Part shown: in pieces, positions 36,072-44,602 of the stretch
How the letters are laid out: every line of letters begins with the position of its first letter
Numbering within the stretch: the stretch's first letter is position 1
From: JAFGQU01 sp964483625
Lineage (GTDB): Bacteria > Omnitrophota > Gorgyraeia > Duberdicusellales > 4484-171
Direction of reading: 5' to 3'
Assembly (NCBI GenBank): GCA_964483625.1
Contig: CAZABB010000001.1
Location: 62,001 to 126,000, forward strand
Length of the DNA: 64,000 nt
Program-made: the position numbers and the translations under genes
The notes under the pieces: generated by a model
Told to the model about the DNA's origin: nothing
The model's input: the letters and a program-made list of their open reading frames with translations, nothing else
Databases searched by the model: none

Positions 36072-36770
36072 TTAAGAACCGGCAAAAAGATCCACCGTAC
36101 CTTTTATTTTCGGCCTTCCCCGCGGTAAGGGATACAGTCTCCTCCCCGATTCTTCTTCCAGTTTTTTCACAAATTCTCGCGCCCCAAGCGGACGGCCGGT
36201 GAGGGTACATTTTCTGAGATCATCGATGACCTTGGGATCTGTGTTATATTTAAGATATTGGCTCCACCCTTCACAGGACTCCCCAAGAAACGAAGAAAGA
36301 TTTTGCAATTCGACTCCCGCGTTATTATCCTCACCGCTATGAACGCCGGCACTTGACCATTTCCAATGCCAGGGTTTTTCGACGATCTGCGCCCGCACCG
36401 GGTTTCTCTCAATATGCCTTATAACCTCCCGGAGGTGCTTCTTATCGACAACACACGAATTAAATCGCCCCTGCCAGAGATGTCCTTTCGCTTTGATCCT
36501 TTTATGGAAATATTGAGAATACCGCATATGGGTAGCATTGAACATCTTTCCTAACGAATTTTTTTCTCGAGGAATCAGAACAAAATGAACATGATTGGGC
36601 ATTAAACAATAGGCGAGGAAAGAAACGCCGAATTTTTCACTATATTCCCGAACCCATAAAAGATACCGTTCCCGGTCGGCGTCGTCAAGAAATACATTTT
36701 GATTATAGTTCCCGCGCTGGGTAACATGGTGGGGAGATCCGACTTTTATGACTCTGGCAATACGGGGCAT
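36072..36770 (-). CDS. RAYT-like Y1 transposase, catalytic Tyr apparently lost
   Basis: 232 aa of the REP-associated tyrosine transposase family (IS200-like Y1/HUH fold): MPRIARVIKVGSPHHVTQRG, the HUH metal motif in MPNHVHFVL, GHLWQGRFNSCVVD and ERNPVRAQIVEKPWHWKWSS. Relatives have RYIxxNPVRA, with the Tyr as nucleophile; here it reads RHIERNPVRA, a CAT codon one base from TAT. The protein may thus be nicking-dead. It is the first gene after the minus-strand promoter and ends 13 bp before the FAD gene, so it is in the same transcription unit. No second copy or clear element end is seen. Confidence 0.88.
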   Translation of the reverse strand: MPRIARVIKVGSPHHVTQRGNYNQNVFLDDADRERYLLWVREYSEKFGVSFLAYCLMPNHVHFVLIPREKNSLGKMFNATHMRYSQYFHKRIKAKGHLWQGRFNSCVVDKKHLREVIRHIERNPVRAQIVEKPWHWKWSSAGVHSGEDNNAGVELQNLSSFLGESCEGWSQYLKYNTDPKVIDDLRKCTLTGRPLGAREFVKKLEEESGRRLYPLPRGRPKIKGTVDLFAGS

Positions 36771-36835
36771 AGATATCGAACGATGGAGCTAAGAATTGAT
36801 AAGACAAGCGACAGCCCTCTTCAAGACATAGATTT

Positions 36836-36863
36836 AGTATATAATAAATGCTAAGTGTGTCAA
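36836..36863 (-). promoter_or_regulatory. Sigma70-type promoter for the minus-strand operon
   Basis: On the minus strand TTGACA (36863-36858) and TATACT (36841-36836) are separated by 16 bp. Transcription would begin near 36829, about 58 bases before the transposase ATG. No other convincing promoter appears between genes from here down to the TPR genes, so this may serve much of a 33-kb unit. Confidence 0.65.
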
Positions 36864-36873
36864 CAATATTAAT

Positions 36874-36890
36874 GGTACCTGTCCCTATTT
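36874..36890. other. Possible transposase-associated end sequence
   Basis: The string GGTACCTGTCCCTATTT, or AAATAGGGACAGGTACC on the minus strand, sits just upstream of the minus promoter and contains the KpnI-like palindrome GGTACC. Similar GGGACAGG-type strings often flank Y1/RAYT transposase genes in environmental bacteria, from memory. No matching copy is found on the far side of the transposase gene here. Confidence 0.35.
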
Positions 36891-36975
36891 ATTAAAAGGG
36901 TTTTCCTATTATTATATGTTAATAGTACAGGGAAGAAGGATGTCATGGATATCAGAAAAAGCGGAATTTATAAAT

Positions 36976-37003
36976 TTGAACCGCAACTAAAAAATACTAT
37001 AAT
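36976..37003 (+). promoter_or_regulatory. Sigma70-type promoter giving a probably leaderless mRNA
   Basis: TTGAAC (36976-36981) and a perfect TATAAT (36998-37003) are 16 bp apart. Only six bases separate the -10 box from the ATG at 37010, so transcription should start at or next to the start codon. No ribosome site precedes the ATG, consistent with leaderless translation. Confidence 0.7.
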
Positions 37004-37009
37004 AAACCT

Positions 37010-38107
37010 ATGAATATAGTCTTTGTCACCCGGGAAGGATATCAACAACCCGGAGCGCGTATCCGTTGTTACGGATTCGCCGGAGAGCTGCAGAAAAGAG
37101 GATTCCCGGCGGAAGTATTTTCCTTTGTCGACCATGCAGGGGGAAACCCTGAAACGGACAGATTCCATCTCGGCTTACGAGAGAAACTATCTCTTCTGGT
37201 CCGGGGATGGCAGGAACTCGCCAAAAAACATCGAACTGTTTTTGTCGTAAACCGGTTCAACTACCACACCTTCGTTCCGTGGGGACAAAGCCTGCTCCGG
37301 AAGATCCCGTATGTGTTCGATATGGACGACTGGGAAGCACGTCAGGATACAGGATATCACTTTCATCTAATTCCCCGATCGAAGGCAGATTATATGACGC
37401 GTATTTTTGCCCGGGGAAGTCTTTTTTGTCTGGCGGCCAGTCATTATTTGAAGAACTATTTAAGCCGGTCTCACAAAAAAGTATACTACGTTCCCAGCGG
37501 CGTAGACACTCGGCTTTTTACCCCTTCCCGGGGGACGAAAAACCGGGGGAAAATTATTTTTTCCTGGCACGGTATGATCAACCGACGGGAAACCGTCGAT
37601 AATTTAGAATTTCTTATTGAGTGTTTTGACGTGATACATAAAAAACACCCTGCCGCCGAACTGTGGATTAAAGGGGGCGGCATATTGGCGGATCGGCTGA
37701 AGGAGAAGCTCAATGCAGCCGTAACATATTTTCCCTGGAGCGTGATGCAAACTATCCCTCACCATCTCGATTCGATCGACATCGGGATCGTTCCCCTTCG
37801 GGAAAATAACCGGTTTCATCGCGCCAAGAGTCCGACCAAAATATTTGAATATATGGCAAAAGGCAAACCGGTTATTGCCTCACCCTTGGGAGAAGCAGAG
37901 CATATTATCCGTCACAGGCATAACGGTCTCCTGGCGCAAGATAAAGACTCGTTCGTCGCCGCAATGGAGGCACTTATACGTGAATCGCACCTGCGGGTTC
38001 GTTTGGGAGAAAATGCGGTAAAAACCATAGAAGATACCTATTCTATGACTGCCTTGGGAGAAAGATTAGCGAAAATCTTTAAAGAAAATAACCTGAAAGA
38101 AAAATGA
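37010..38107 (+). CDS. GT4-family glycosyltransferase
   Basis: 365 aa GT-B glycosyltransferase: MNIVFVTREGYQQPGARIRC at the N terminus, FDMDDWEARQD mid-domain, YVPSGVDTRLFTPSRG between the halves, then FSWHGMINRRE and the donor-binding loop KSPTKIFEYMAKGKPVIASPLGE. First gene of a five-gene plus-strand glycan operon, it ends in a 4-bp ATGA overlap with the next gene. It resembles the glycosyltransferase at 4719-5882, suggesting related sugars. Donor and linkage unknown. Confidence 0.88.
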   Translation: MNIVFVTREGYQQPGARIRCYGFAGELQKRGFPAEVFSFVDHAGGNPETDRFHLGLREKLSLLVRGWQELAKKHRTVFVVNRFNYHTFVPWGQSLLRKIPYVFDMDDWEARQDTGYHFHLIPRSKADYMTRIFARGSLFCLAASHYLKNYLSRSHKKVYYVPSGVDTRLFTPSRGTKNRGKIIFSWHGMINRRETVDNLEFLIECFDVIHKKHPAAELWIKGGGILADRLKEKLNAAVTYFPWSVMQTIPHHLDSIDIGIVPLRENNRFHRAKSPTKIFEYMAKGKPVIASPLGEAEHIIRHRHNGLLAQDKDSFVAAMEALIRESHLRVRLGENAVKTIEDTYSMTALGERLAKIFKENNLKEK

Positions 38108-38976
38108 TCTCGATTATTATCCCTACGTATAACAGCAAAGATTATATTGCGGCGGCACTGCGTTCTTTCGGTGCTCACAGGCAAAACGGTTGCGAAATCG
38201 TAGTAATCGATAACGGTTCCCAAGACGGGACGGCAGAGCGGATCGAACAGGATTTCCCTTTAGTGAAAGTCCTCCGTAACCAAAAGAATAAGGGTGCCAG
38301 TTTTGCCCGAAACCAGGGGATAGCCCACGCTCGGGGCGAATGGATCCTGTTTGCCGACTGTGACATAGAATTTTCGCACGATTTTCTCCAACAACTCTCT
38401 GCCATCATACATGATCTGTCCCAAGATATCGCGGCGATTTCCCCGCAGATTCTCGACGCTTCTTCACGTAAAATATTTTCCTGCGGACTCTTCATCTCCC
38501 GCCTCTATCGCACCTACGACATGAAAAAAGGCCGTACTCAATTAACCGCCGGAGAACCATTCTCCATCCATGGCCCCAACAGCTGCTGTGCCGTCGTACG
38601 CCGCCGGATCCTGGAGCAGATTAAAGAAAGGAACTACTTTGACGAAGACTTCTTTTTTCTGGGAGAAGATGCCGATGTCGCCCTCCGGCTTAAACACGGC
38701 GGCCACAAATGCCTCTGTATCCCGAACCTTGTGGGTTTTCATCACGGGTCAAGTTCGGACTTTTCCCCGCAGAGAAGAAGATATTTTTCCTTCCGCAACC
38801 GGATATACATGATCATCAAACATCATTCGACCAAAGACATCATTCTTTTCTTTTTGCGCAGCTTTATCTACGATATTCCCCGCAGTATACATTTTTTTCT
38901 TACGAACCGATACGCAAAGGATATCATGAACGATATCCGCCGGAAGTGGAAACATGAAAAAACTCATCCTATTTAA
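38104..38976 (+). CDS. GT2-family glycosyltransferase
   Basis: 290 aa GT-A fold: MISIIIPTYNSKDYIAAALRS, then EIVVIDNGSQDGTAERIE, the metal-binding ILFADCDIEF in place of DxD, and FFFLGEDADVALRLKHGGH with the catalytic-base ED typical of rhamnosyl/galactofuranosyl-type GT2 enzymes. The C-terminal segment has a hydrophobic stretch (IILFFLRSFIYDI) that may bind membrane. It overlaps the next gene by 23 bp. Probably adds a sugar to the lipid-linked glycan; specificity unknown. Confidence 0.88.
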   Translation: MISIIIPTYNSKDYIAAALRSFGAHRQNGCEIVVIDNGSQDGTAERIEQDFPLVKVLRNQKNKGASFARNQGIAHARGEWILFADCDIEFSHDFLQQLSAIIHDLSQDIAAISPQILDASSRKIFSCGLFISRLYRTYDMKKGRTQLTAGEPFSIHGPNSCCAVVRRRILEQIKERNYFDEDFFFLGEDADVALRLKHGGHKCLCIPNLVGFHHGSSSDFSPQRRRYFSFRNRIYMIIKHHSTKDIILFFLRSFIYDIPRSIHFFLTNRYAKDIMNDIRRKWKHEKTHPI

Positions 38977-40063
38977 TCCCGGATCCGGCCTCTACGGAGC
39001 CGAACAGGGTATGCTCAATATCCTGAAAGCCCTCCGGGACGACTATGCGATTACGGTGGTACTTCCCGAGAGAGGGCCGGTGGAGCAAATGATACGGGAA
39101 ACAGCGCCGTCTACCGAAATCATTCGTTTTCCTCTGGCCTTGTTCCGGCGTTCTTTTTCTCCCCTTTACTATCTTTCCCTGCCGTTTATTTTTCTGACCG
39201 GTATTATCTATTTCCAGCGATATATCCGGCGCAGAAAGATTGATATTATCTGCACCAATAGCCTTCTCATCATGTTTCCGGCAATAATCGCCGCGGTAAC
39301 CGGGAAAAAACATATCTGGTATATCCGGGAGATGTTTTCCTCAAAAAGATTGAACAAACTGTGTTCCCGACTGCTCCGGGATATCCCCGGGAAAATCATC
39401 TGTGTCTCAGTCGCCATCAAAGAAAGCCTTTTCCTTCCCGAAAATATACCGGTAATCTATGACCCGATCGACTCACAGCGCCATACGCGTTTTGATACCG
39501 GACGTGCCCGCAAAGAACTTTCCCTGCCTCTTTCGGCCACAATCATCTCCTGCATTTCCCGTATCCACCCCAGCAAAGGCCAGTATGAGCTCTTAATCAG
39601 TCTTTATCCGGCATTAAAAACCCGCCCAGACGTTCTTATGCTCTTTGTCGGCGACATATCTCTTGGTACCTTGAGGGTTAGACGTTATCGGAAGAAGATA
39701 AAAACATTCATCCGTACCCACAGTCTGGACAATGTCCTTTTCTGGGGGCTTCGCCGCGACATCGATAAGATCCTTTCGGCCAGCGACATCTGCGTATTCC
39801 CATTCCGCCGGGCAGAACCGTTCGGGATTGCCATCGCCGAGGCGCTCAGTTTCGGCAAAACTACTTTTTTCCCCCGTTGCGGCGGCACGAAAGAAATTGC
39901 CGCAATCTTCCGACGGGGAGAAGAATTTTCCATAGACGATATCATGACCGCACTCGATCGGCCGCGGAAGGACACCGCGGCGGCCGAAGAACTTTATATC
40001 CCTGAGGAACTTTCCTTTTCCCGTTATGCAGAAGAAATACGGAGTATTTTTCATGACAGATGA
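38954..40063 (+). CDS. GT4-family glycosyltransferase
   Basis: 369 aa; GGAAGTGGAAAC precedes the ATG. The N terminus is MKKLILFNPGSGLYGAEQGM, the SGGAEQ-like acceptor loop of GT4 proteins. Hydrophobic YYLSLPFIFLTGIIYF lies near 77-92. The C-terminal half has ISCISRIHPSKGQYELLI, FWGLRRDIDKILSASDICVFP and EPFGIAIAEALSFGK, a complete EX7E motif. It overlaps the downstream gene by 11 bp. Glycan assembly role by family and context. Confidence 0.9.
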   Translation: MKKLILFNPGSGLYGAEQGMLNILKALRDDYAITVVLPERGPVEQMIRETAPSTEIIRFPLALFRRSFSPLYYLSLPFIFLTGIIYFQRYIRRRKIDIICTNSLLIMFPAIIAAVTGKKHIWYIREMFSSKRLNKLCSRLLRDIPGKIICVSVAIKESLFLPENIPVIYDPIDSQRHTRFDTGRARKELSLPLSATIISCISRIHPSKGQYELLISLYPALKTRPDVLMLFVGDISLGTLRVRRYRKKIKTFIRTHSLDNVLFWGLRRDIDKILSASDICVFPFRRAEPFGIAIAEALSFGKTTFFPRCGGTKEIAAIFRRGEEFSIDDIMTALDRPRKDTAAAEELYIPEELSFSRYAEEIRSIFHDR

Positions 40064-41198
40064 GAGGAAAAAAATCCTTTTTGTTATTACGCATCTTGCT
40101 CTTGGCGGCGCCCAGAAGCATCTTCTGGGGTTGATGAAAAGCCTGGACCCGAAAGAATATTGCCTTCATCTTATCACCTCCCGCGGCGGCTACATGGAAA
40201 AAGAATTCTCTCAAATCACCGGTCTTACCGTTTACGGTGTGCCTCAACTACAGCGGGCGCTCAATCCGATTCGTGATTGTATCGCCTTTGCCAAGATCTT
40301 CCGGTACATAAAAAAACACCGGTTCGACATTGTTCACACTCATTCTCCCAAAGCTTCGTTGTTAAGCCGCTGGGCGGCATATGCTGCCGGAGTAAAAACG
40401 ATATTCTATACCGTCCACGGCTGGCCGTTCCATCGCTGGATGAATTGCGTGGGGTATACATGCTACCTGTTTCTGGAAAAATTAAGCGCGCCGGTAACGA
40501 CCCGGATCATTACCGTCTCCCGTGCCGATTTCAAGACCGGGCTCACAAAAAAAATCGCCGCGCCTCCCAAATTGACGCTTATTCATTGCGGTGTAGACGT
40601 CGATTTCTGCAATACGGTATTTTCGCAAAGAACGCAGGAGAAGTTTTCCTCTCCGGTAATTATTACCGTCGCCTCGCTAAAGAAACAAAAAGGACTGTTC
40701 CTCTTTATTGCGATGGCCAAAGAAGTTATACAATCATTCCCTGAAACCACATTCTACATTATCGGAGAAGGCCCCCTGCGGGGAAAAATAACCCGCAAAA
40801 TAAAAAAATGCCATCTGGAAAGAAATGTGTTTCTGACCGGCTGGCAGGACGATCTTTCTTTTTTCTACCGGATCGCATCGGTAGTGGTGCTCACCTCCCG
40901 CTGGGAGGGCCTGCCTCTTGCCTTAATCGAAGCGGTCCTGTGCGGGATACCGGTACTCATCACCGATACCGGCGGCGTCCATGATATCGTAAGGAATAAC
41001 GAACAGGGAAAAATCATCTCTCTAAAAGATACCGGCCATATAGGAAAGGAGTGCACAGACATGTTGCGTGATCTGGCGCAGTGGAATATAATGGTTGAAG
41101 AAAACCGGAAGAATATTCGAAGTGACGATTTTTCCGAAACACATTCATATGCTTATATCAGAAAAATTTACGAAACCATAGCCTCATGTTCTATCTGA
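40053..41198 (+). CDS. GT4-family glycosyltransferase
   Basis: 381 aa from ATG at 40053 (GGAG 8 bases upstream); the frame's earlier ATG at 40026 overlaps the previous gene and lacks a ribosome site. Motifs: LFVITHLALGGAQKHLLGLM, TVHGWPFHRWM, VHCGVD-like IHCGVDVDF, ITVASLKKQKGLFLFI, FYIIGEGPLRGKI, VVLTSRWEGLPLALIEAVLCGIPVL. This is a typical Glycos_transf_1 enzyme of the capsule or O-antigen type. The 3' end overlaps the following membrane-protein gene by 13 bp. Confidence 0.9.
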   Translation: MTDERKKILFVITHLALGGAQKHLLGLMKSLDPKEYCLHLITSRGGYMEKEFSQITGLTVYGVPQLQRALNPIRDCIAFAKIFRYIKKHRFDIVHTHSPKASLLSRWAAYAAGVKTIFYTVHGWPFHRWMNCVGYTCYLFLEKLSAPVTTRIITVSRADFKTGLTKKIAAPPKLTLIHCGVDVDFCNTVFSQRTQEKFSSPVIITVASLKKQKGLFLFIAMAKEVIQSFPETTFYIIGEGPLRGKITRKIKKCHLERNVFLTGWQDDLSFFYRIASVVVLTSRWEGLPLALIEAVLCGIPVLITDTGGVHDIVRNNEQGKIISLKDTGHIGKECTDMLRDLAQWNIMVEENRKNIRSDDFSETHSYAYIRKIYETIASCSI

Positions 41199-42163
41199 TC
41201 AACCCCTTTATCGCCTGCGCTTGCACCCTGGTCACGCTTCTTATATTTAAAAAGATCTTTGCCTTCAGCTCGCTCCTGAAAGACAACGGCATTCCCACTC
41301 TGGGGGGGATTGGTTTCTTTATTTCTTTTCTTTTGGTTTTCTCCGGCCATACTCTGTTACAAAAAATATCAGCCCCCCCTCAACTCATCCATATCCTGTT
41401 ATTTTCCTATATCATTCTCCTGGTAGGTATTTTCGATGATATCCGAGAACTCTCTTTTCTTAAAAAACTGCTCATCCAGCTGGTATTAATTACGTTTTTC
41501 TTTTTGAACGCGAAAAAAGCGCAAATATATTTCCTTCCCGATTGGTTAAATTACCTTATTTCTTTTCTGTGGATTGCGGGCATTACCAATGCGTTCAATC
41601 TTCTCGATATAAAAGACGGCCTTTGCAGCGGCGTAAGCCTGTTGATTTCTGCATCGTTCGCCGTTATTGCCTTTTTGTGCGGCAGCATCCTGGTCGCTCA
41701 CATATTTCTTATTCTAAGCGGATGCCTTCTGGCCTTCTATATCCTGAATATCCCTCCGGCAAAAATGTACATGGGAAATTCCGGCAGCCATTTTCTCGGA
41801 TTCCTCTTTGCGGCTCTCAGTTTCTACCTTGATTACACGGTGACAAAAAAAGTGTACACCATTTTTGCCCCGCTGCTTGTATTAGCTTTCCCGATTATCG
41901 ATACCTTCTTTTTAATCATCGTCCGGGCCAAAAAAGGGATTCTCCCGCTGCGCAAAAGTGACGATCATATTTTTCTCCGCCTGATCGCCAACGGCACCTC
42001 GCACCGTAATGCGTTAATTATCATTTATTGCACAACGGTAACCTGGAGCCTGACCGCGATATTGGTGGTACTGGGGAAAGGACCGTTTATCCTGGGGTCC
42101 CTCGCCCTGGCGTCCATTCTCACGATAACGGCAATTACCAAGGCAATCTATCATAGAGAATAA
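41186..42163 (+). CDS. Polyprenyl-phosphate sugar-1-phosphate transferase (MraY/WecA family)
   Basis: 325 aa with about ten membrane segments. Family motifs: NGIPTLGGIGF (substrate loop), LLVGIFDDIREL (the two Asp), NAFNLLDIKDGL and KMYMGNSGSHFLGF. The enzyme class loads the first sugar-phosphate on undecaprenyl phosphate at the inner membrane, which suits a glycan operon. Odd point: the third conserved Asp (GDxGS in MraY and WecA) is Asn here, codon AAT. Either the subfamily differs or activity is altered. It closes the glycosyltransferase run; a 72-bp gap follows. Confidence 0.85.
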   Translation: MFYLINPFIACACTLVTLLIFKKIFAFSSLLKDNGIPTLGGIGFFISFLLVFSGHTLLQKISAPPQLIHILLFSYIILLVGIFDDIRELSFLKKLLIQLVLITFFFLNAKKAQIYFLPDWLNYLISFLWIAGITNAFNLLDIKDGLCSGVSLLISASFAVIAFLCGSILVAHIFLILSGCLLAFYILNIPPAKMYMGNSGSHFLGFLFAALSFYLDYTVTKKVYTIFAPLLVLAFPIIDTFFLIIVRAKKGILPLRKSDDHIFLRLIANGTSHRNALIIIYCTTVTWSLTAILVVLGKGPFILGSLALASILTITAITKAIYHRE

Positions 42164-42235
42164 ATTCTTTACCAACCCGTTCGACTTCACTCAAAAATAG
42201 CATTTGAGCGACGCCGGAATACCAGTGAGTCTACG

Positions 42236-43000
42236 ATGGCAAAAATTACGTTCTTAGGAACCGCAGCGAGTGTTTCTTCCCGCGCCCGGGACAACACCTC
42301 ATTGCTTTTCTCGGCAGACAAAAAATACGTTCTCATCGACTGCCCCGGCTCGATTGTCCATAAACTGGAAAAGATCGGCATTGATTTCCGCGCTCTCAAA
42401 AAGGTCGTCATCACCCATCCCCATATCGACCATTATTACGGACTATTTCATCTTATTCACGCCCAAAGCTATTTGAACAAACATATAACCATTTATGCCC
42501 GCCGGCCGACGATCCGGATCTTGAAGAAGCTCGTTTCCGACATGAAACTGAAAAAATCACATTATCCTCGTATCACATTCGATGAGGTGACCTTCAGACG
42601 TCCCTTCCTGAGGCGGCACAAGATAACGTTACGGGCAATTCCTAACAATCACACCGAAGGCTCCTTCGGCATACAATTCTCTTCCGGCGCAAAAAAAGTC
42701 CTCTATTCTTGCGATACCGCCCTTTCGGATTCGATCATTTCCGCCGCAAAAAGATGTGATTATCTTATCCATGACTGCACCGCATCTTCCCGCTACTTCA
42801 AAAAACATCCTCAATTATTCAGAGTACATACCAATGCCCGCGATCTGGCCGCGTTGGTCCGCAAGACGCGCGTAAAGAAACTCATCCCCGTTCATTTCCT
42901 TCTCCTGGAAAAAAACGAGATGCGCCGCATCCGGGGCGAACTCATCCCCCTGGGAAAAAGAGTCCGAATTCCTTCTGATTTTGACCGTCTGATATTTTAG
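42236..43000 (+). CDS. Metallo-beta-lactamase-fold hydrolase (RNase Z-like)
   Basis: 254 aa. It starts MAKITFLGTAASVSSRARDN, the RNase Z/PhnP-like opening, then VVITHPHIDHYYG (HxHxDH metal motif), NNHTEGSFG, LYSCDTALSD (bridging Asp) and IHDCTA, with a final VHFLL metal His. Zinc- or manganese-dependent hydrolysis of a phosphodiester or ester is expected. The exosite of true tRNase Z is not evident, so a PhnP-like or general role is more likely. It ends 18 bp from the convergent pyrF stop. Confidence 0.85.
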   Translation: MAKITFLGTAASVSSRARDNTSLLFSADKKYVLIDCPGSIVHKLEKIGIDFRALKKVVITHPHIDHYYGLFHLIHAQSYLNKHITIYARRPTIRILKKLVSDMKLKKSHYPRITFDEVTFRRPFLRRHKITLRAIPNNHTEGSFGIQFSSGAKKVLYSCDTALSDSIISAAKRCDYLIHDCTASSRYFKKHPQLFRVHTNARDLAALVRKTRVKKLIPVHFLLLEKNEMRRIRGELIPLGKRVRIPSDFDRLIF

Positions 43001-43018
43001 AAAGGGAAGGATTGATCC

Positions 43019-43684
43019 CTATGTTGCCAGAATATTCTGCGCAGCTGTCAGGGGATCTTTATGTTGAATGATCGGCCGGCCTACGACAATAAAATCTGCT
43101 TGTGCTTGTATCGCCTCGCTCACCGTTGCGGTTCTTTTCTGATCGTCTTTTTGCGCATTACGTATTCCGGGACAAACGGTTATCAGACCGAACTCTCCTT
43201 TTATCTGACGGGCCTCACGTACACTGCACACGACCGCCTCCAGGCCCGATTCGGCGGCTACCTTCGCCCCGATACGGACTTTTTTTAGCGAGGCGCTTTG
43301 TGACGTCAGCTCGGTAACGGCGATAATCAGCGGTTTTTTGATCTGTTTGCTGCGTGTGTATTGCCTCAATTGCTCATTGAGGGTACGTAATGTCGGCCGG
43401 CCGGCTTTGGCATGAACGGTAAGTCCCCAGACCCCCATATCGGCCATTACCTTGGCCGTCTCGGTCATCGTGTGGGGAATATCAAAAAGCTTCAGGTCCA
43501 GAAAAACTTCGCCGCCCTGTTTTTTGATCCAGGAGATGATCCGCGGACCAAAACGCGTATATCCGATCAAACCGATCTTAAATTTCTTCACCCGCGGGGT
43601 AAGTATTGTGACGATCTTTTTTAGTTTCTTTTCCGAAGACACATCCAGAGCGACGATAAGTTTCTCCCAGGCTAATTTATTCAT
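43019..43684 (-). CDS. pyrF: Orotidine 5'-phosphate decarboxylase
   Basis: 221 aa TIM-barrel enzyme converting OMP to UMP, last step of de novo UMP synthesis. Seen: LIVALDVSSEKK at the N terminus, VFLDLKLFDIPHTM (the catalytic DxKxxD), TVHAKAG, VCPGIRNAQKDDQKR and FIVVGRPIIQHKDP, the phosphate-binding C-terminal loop. Length is that of the bacterial group. The start overlaps the pyrD stop by 8 bp, so the two are translated together. Confidence 0.96.
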   Translation of the reverse strand: MNKLAWEKLIVALDVSSEKKLKKIVTILTPRVKKFKIGLIGYTRFGPRIISWIKKQGGEVFLDLKLFDIPHTMTETAKVMADMGVWGLTVHAKAGRPTLRTLNEQLRQYTRSKQIKKPLIIAVTELTSQSASLKKVRIGAKVAAESGLEAVVCSVREARQIKGEFGLITVCPGIRNAQKDDQKRTATVSEAIQAQADFIVVGRPIIQHKDPLTAAQNILAT

Positions 43685-44594
43685 GCATACTCCCGATCAT
43701 GGTTTTAAGTTTGTTTATCTTTCTTTTCTTCATATAACGCTTAAGCCCCGAAACAATATCCTTTGCTGCATTCGGTTGCACAAAAGTATACGTCCCGATG
43801 CTGACCGCATTGGCGCCGGCCAGGAAGAATTCAATCGCATCGGCCCCGGAGCTTATCCCGCCGCCGCCGATCACCGCGATATCGACTGAGCGAGATACTT
43901 TCCATACGCGGTACAGAGCCAGAGGTTTGATGGCACATCCTGAATAACCACCATAGATATTACCGAGATACGGCCGCCGGGTCTGGATGTTTATCGCCAT
44001 ACCCAGAAACGTATTCACCAGAGAAAGGGCATCGGCCCCTCCCCTTTTTGCCGCGGCGGCTACTTTTGTGATATCATCGACCTCAGGCGTAAGTTTCGCG
44101 ATAAGTGTCCGGCGGGTAAGAGACCGTAAAGACTTGATATACCGGTACGTAGCGGATGGATCCTGGGAAATCATTTTCTTTAATTGCAGGTTGGGACAGG
44201 AAAGGTTTATCTCATAAGCAGCAACAGTTTTAATCGACTCGAGTTTTTTCAGTACCTGACGATACTCATCGATATTCATTCCGCCGATACTGACGATACA
44301 CCTTGCCGGTATCTTTTTGATCTGAGGGATATACTCTGAGATAAAAGAATCGACCCCCGGATTCTCCAGGCCGATAGAATTAAGCACACCCGCCCCGGTT
44401 TCGAAAATACGCGGCGGTTTATTGCCCCGGCGCTCTTGGAGCGTAATTGTCTTGGTGATAAATGCACCCAGACAGGAATAATCGGTTAAATTTCGCAGCT
44501 CGACCCCATATCCGAATGTTCCCGAAGCACAGACGACGGGCGTCTTAAGCCGTAACGTTCCGATTTTTGTGCGTATATCCGGTTTTATAGGCAT
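43677..44594 (-). CDS. pyrD: Dihydroorotate dehydrogenase B, catalytic subunit
   Basis: 305 aa from ATG at 44594; a TTG six bases earlier is in frame but less likely. FMN TIM barrel: PVVCASGTFGYG, ENPGVDSFI, EINLSCPN with the class 1B catalytic Cys, LIAKLTPEVDDITK, and the phosphate-binding VIGGGGISSGADAIEFFLAGA. Class 1B enzymes use NAD through the PyrK electron-transfer subunit, whose gene lies 1.8 kb upstream beyond two unrelated genes. It is followed directly by pyrF. Confidence 0.96.
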   Translation of the reverse strand: MPIKPDIRTKIGTLRLKTPVVCASGTFGYGVELRNLTDYSCLGAFITKTITLQERRGNKPPRIFETGAGVLNSIGLENPGVDSFISEYIPQIKKIPARCIVSIGGMNIDEYRQVLKKLESIKTVAAYEINLSCPNLQLKKMISQDPSATYRYIKSLRSLTRRTLIAKLTPEVDDITKVAAAAKRGGADALSLVNTFLGMAINIQTRRPYLGNIYGGYSGCAIKPLALYRVWKVSRSVDIAVIGGGGISSGADAIEFFLAGANAVSIGTYTFVQPNAAKDIVSGLKRYMKKRKINKLKTMIGSMHE

Positions 44595-44602
44595 ACTCAA
44601 AT

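Noticed and set aside
36059..36085. Longer N terminus for the FAD-dependent protein
   Set aside because: TTG start inside the transposase gene; ATG at 36058 has a plausible ribosome site.
36072..36890. A complete IS200-like insertion sequence
   Set aside because: Only one possible end sequence is visible, the gene sits 13 bp from the next ORF within an operon and the nucleophile Tyr seems lost.
43001..43018. Bidirectional terminator between the convergent hydrolase and pyrF genes
   Set aside because: Only a 5-bp stem (AGGGA/TCCCT) and no T-run on either strand.
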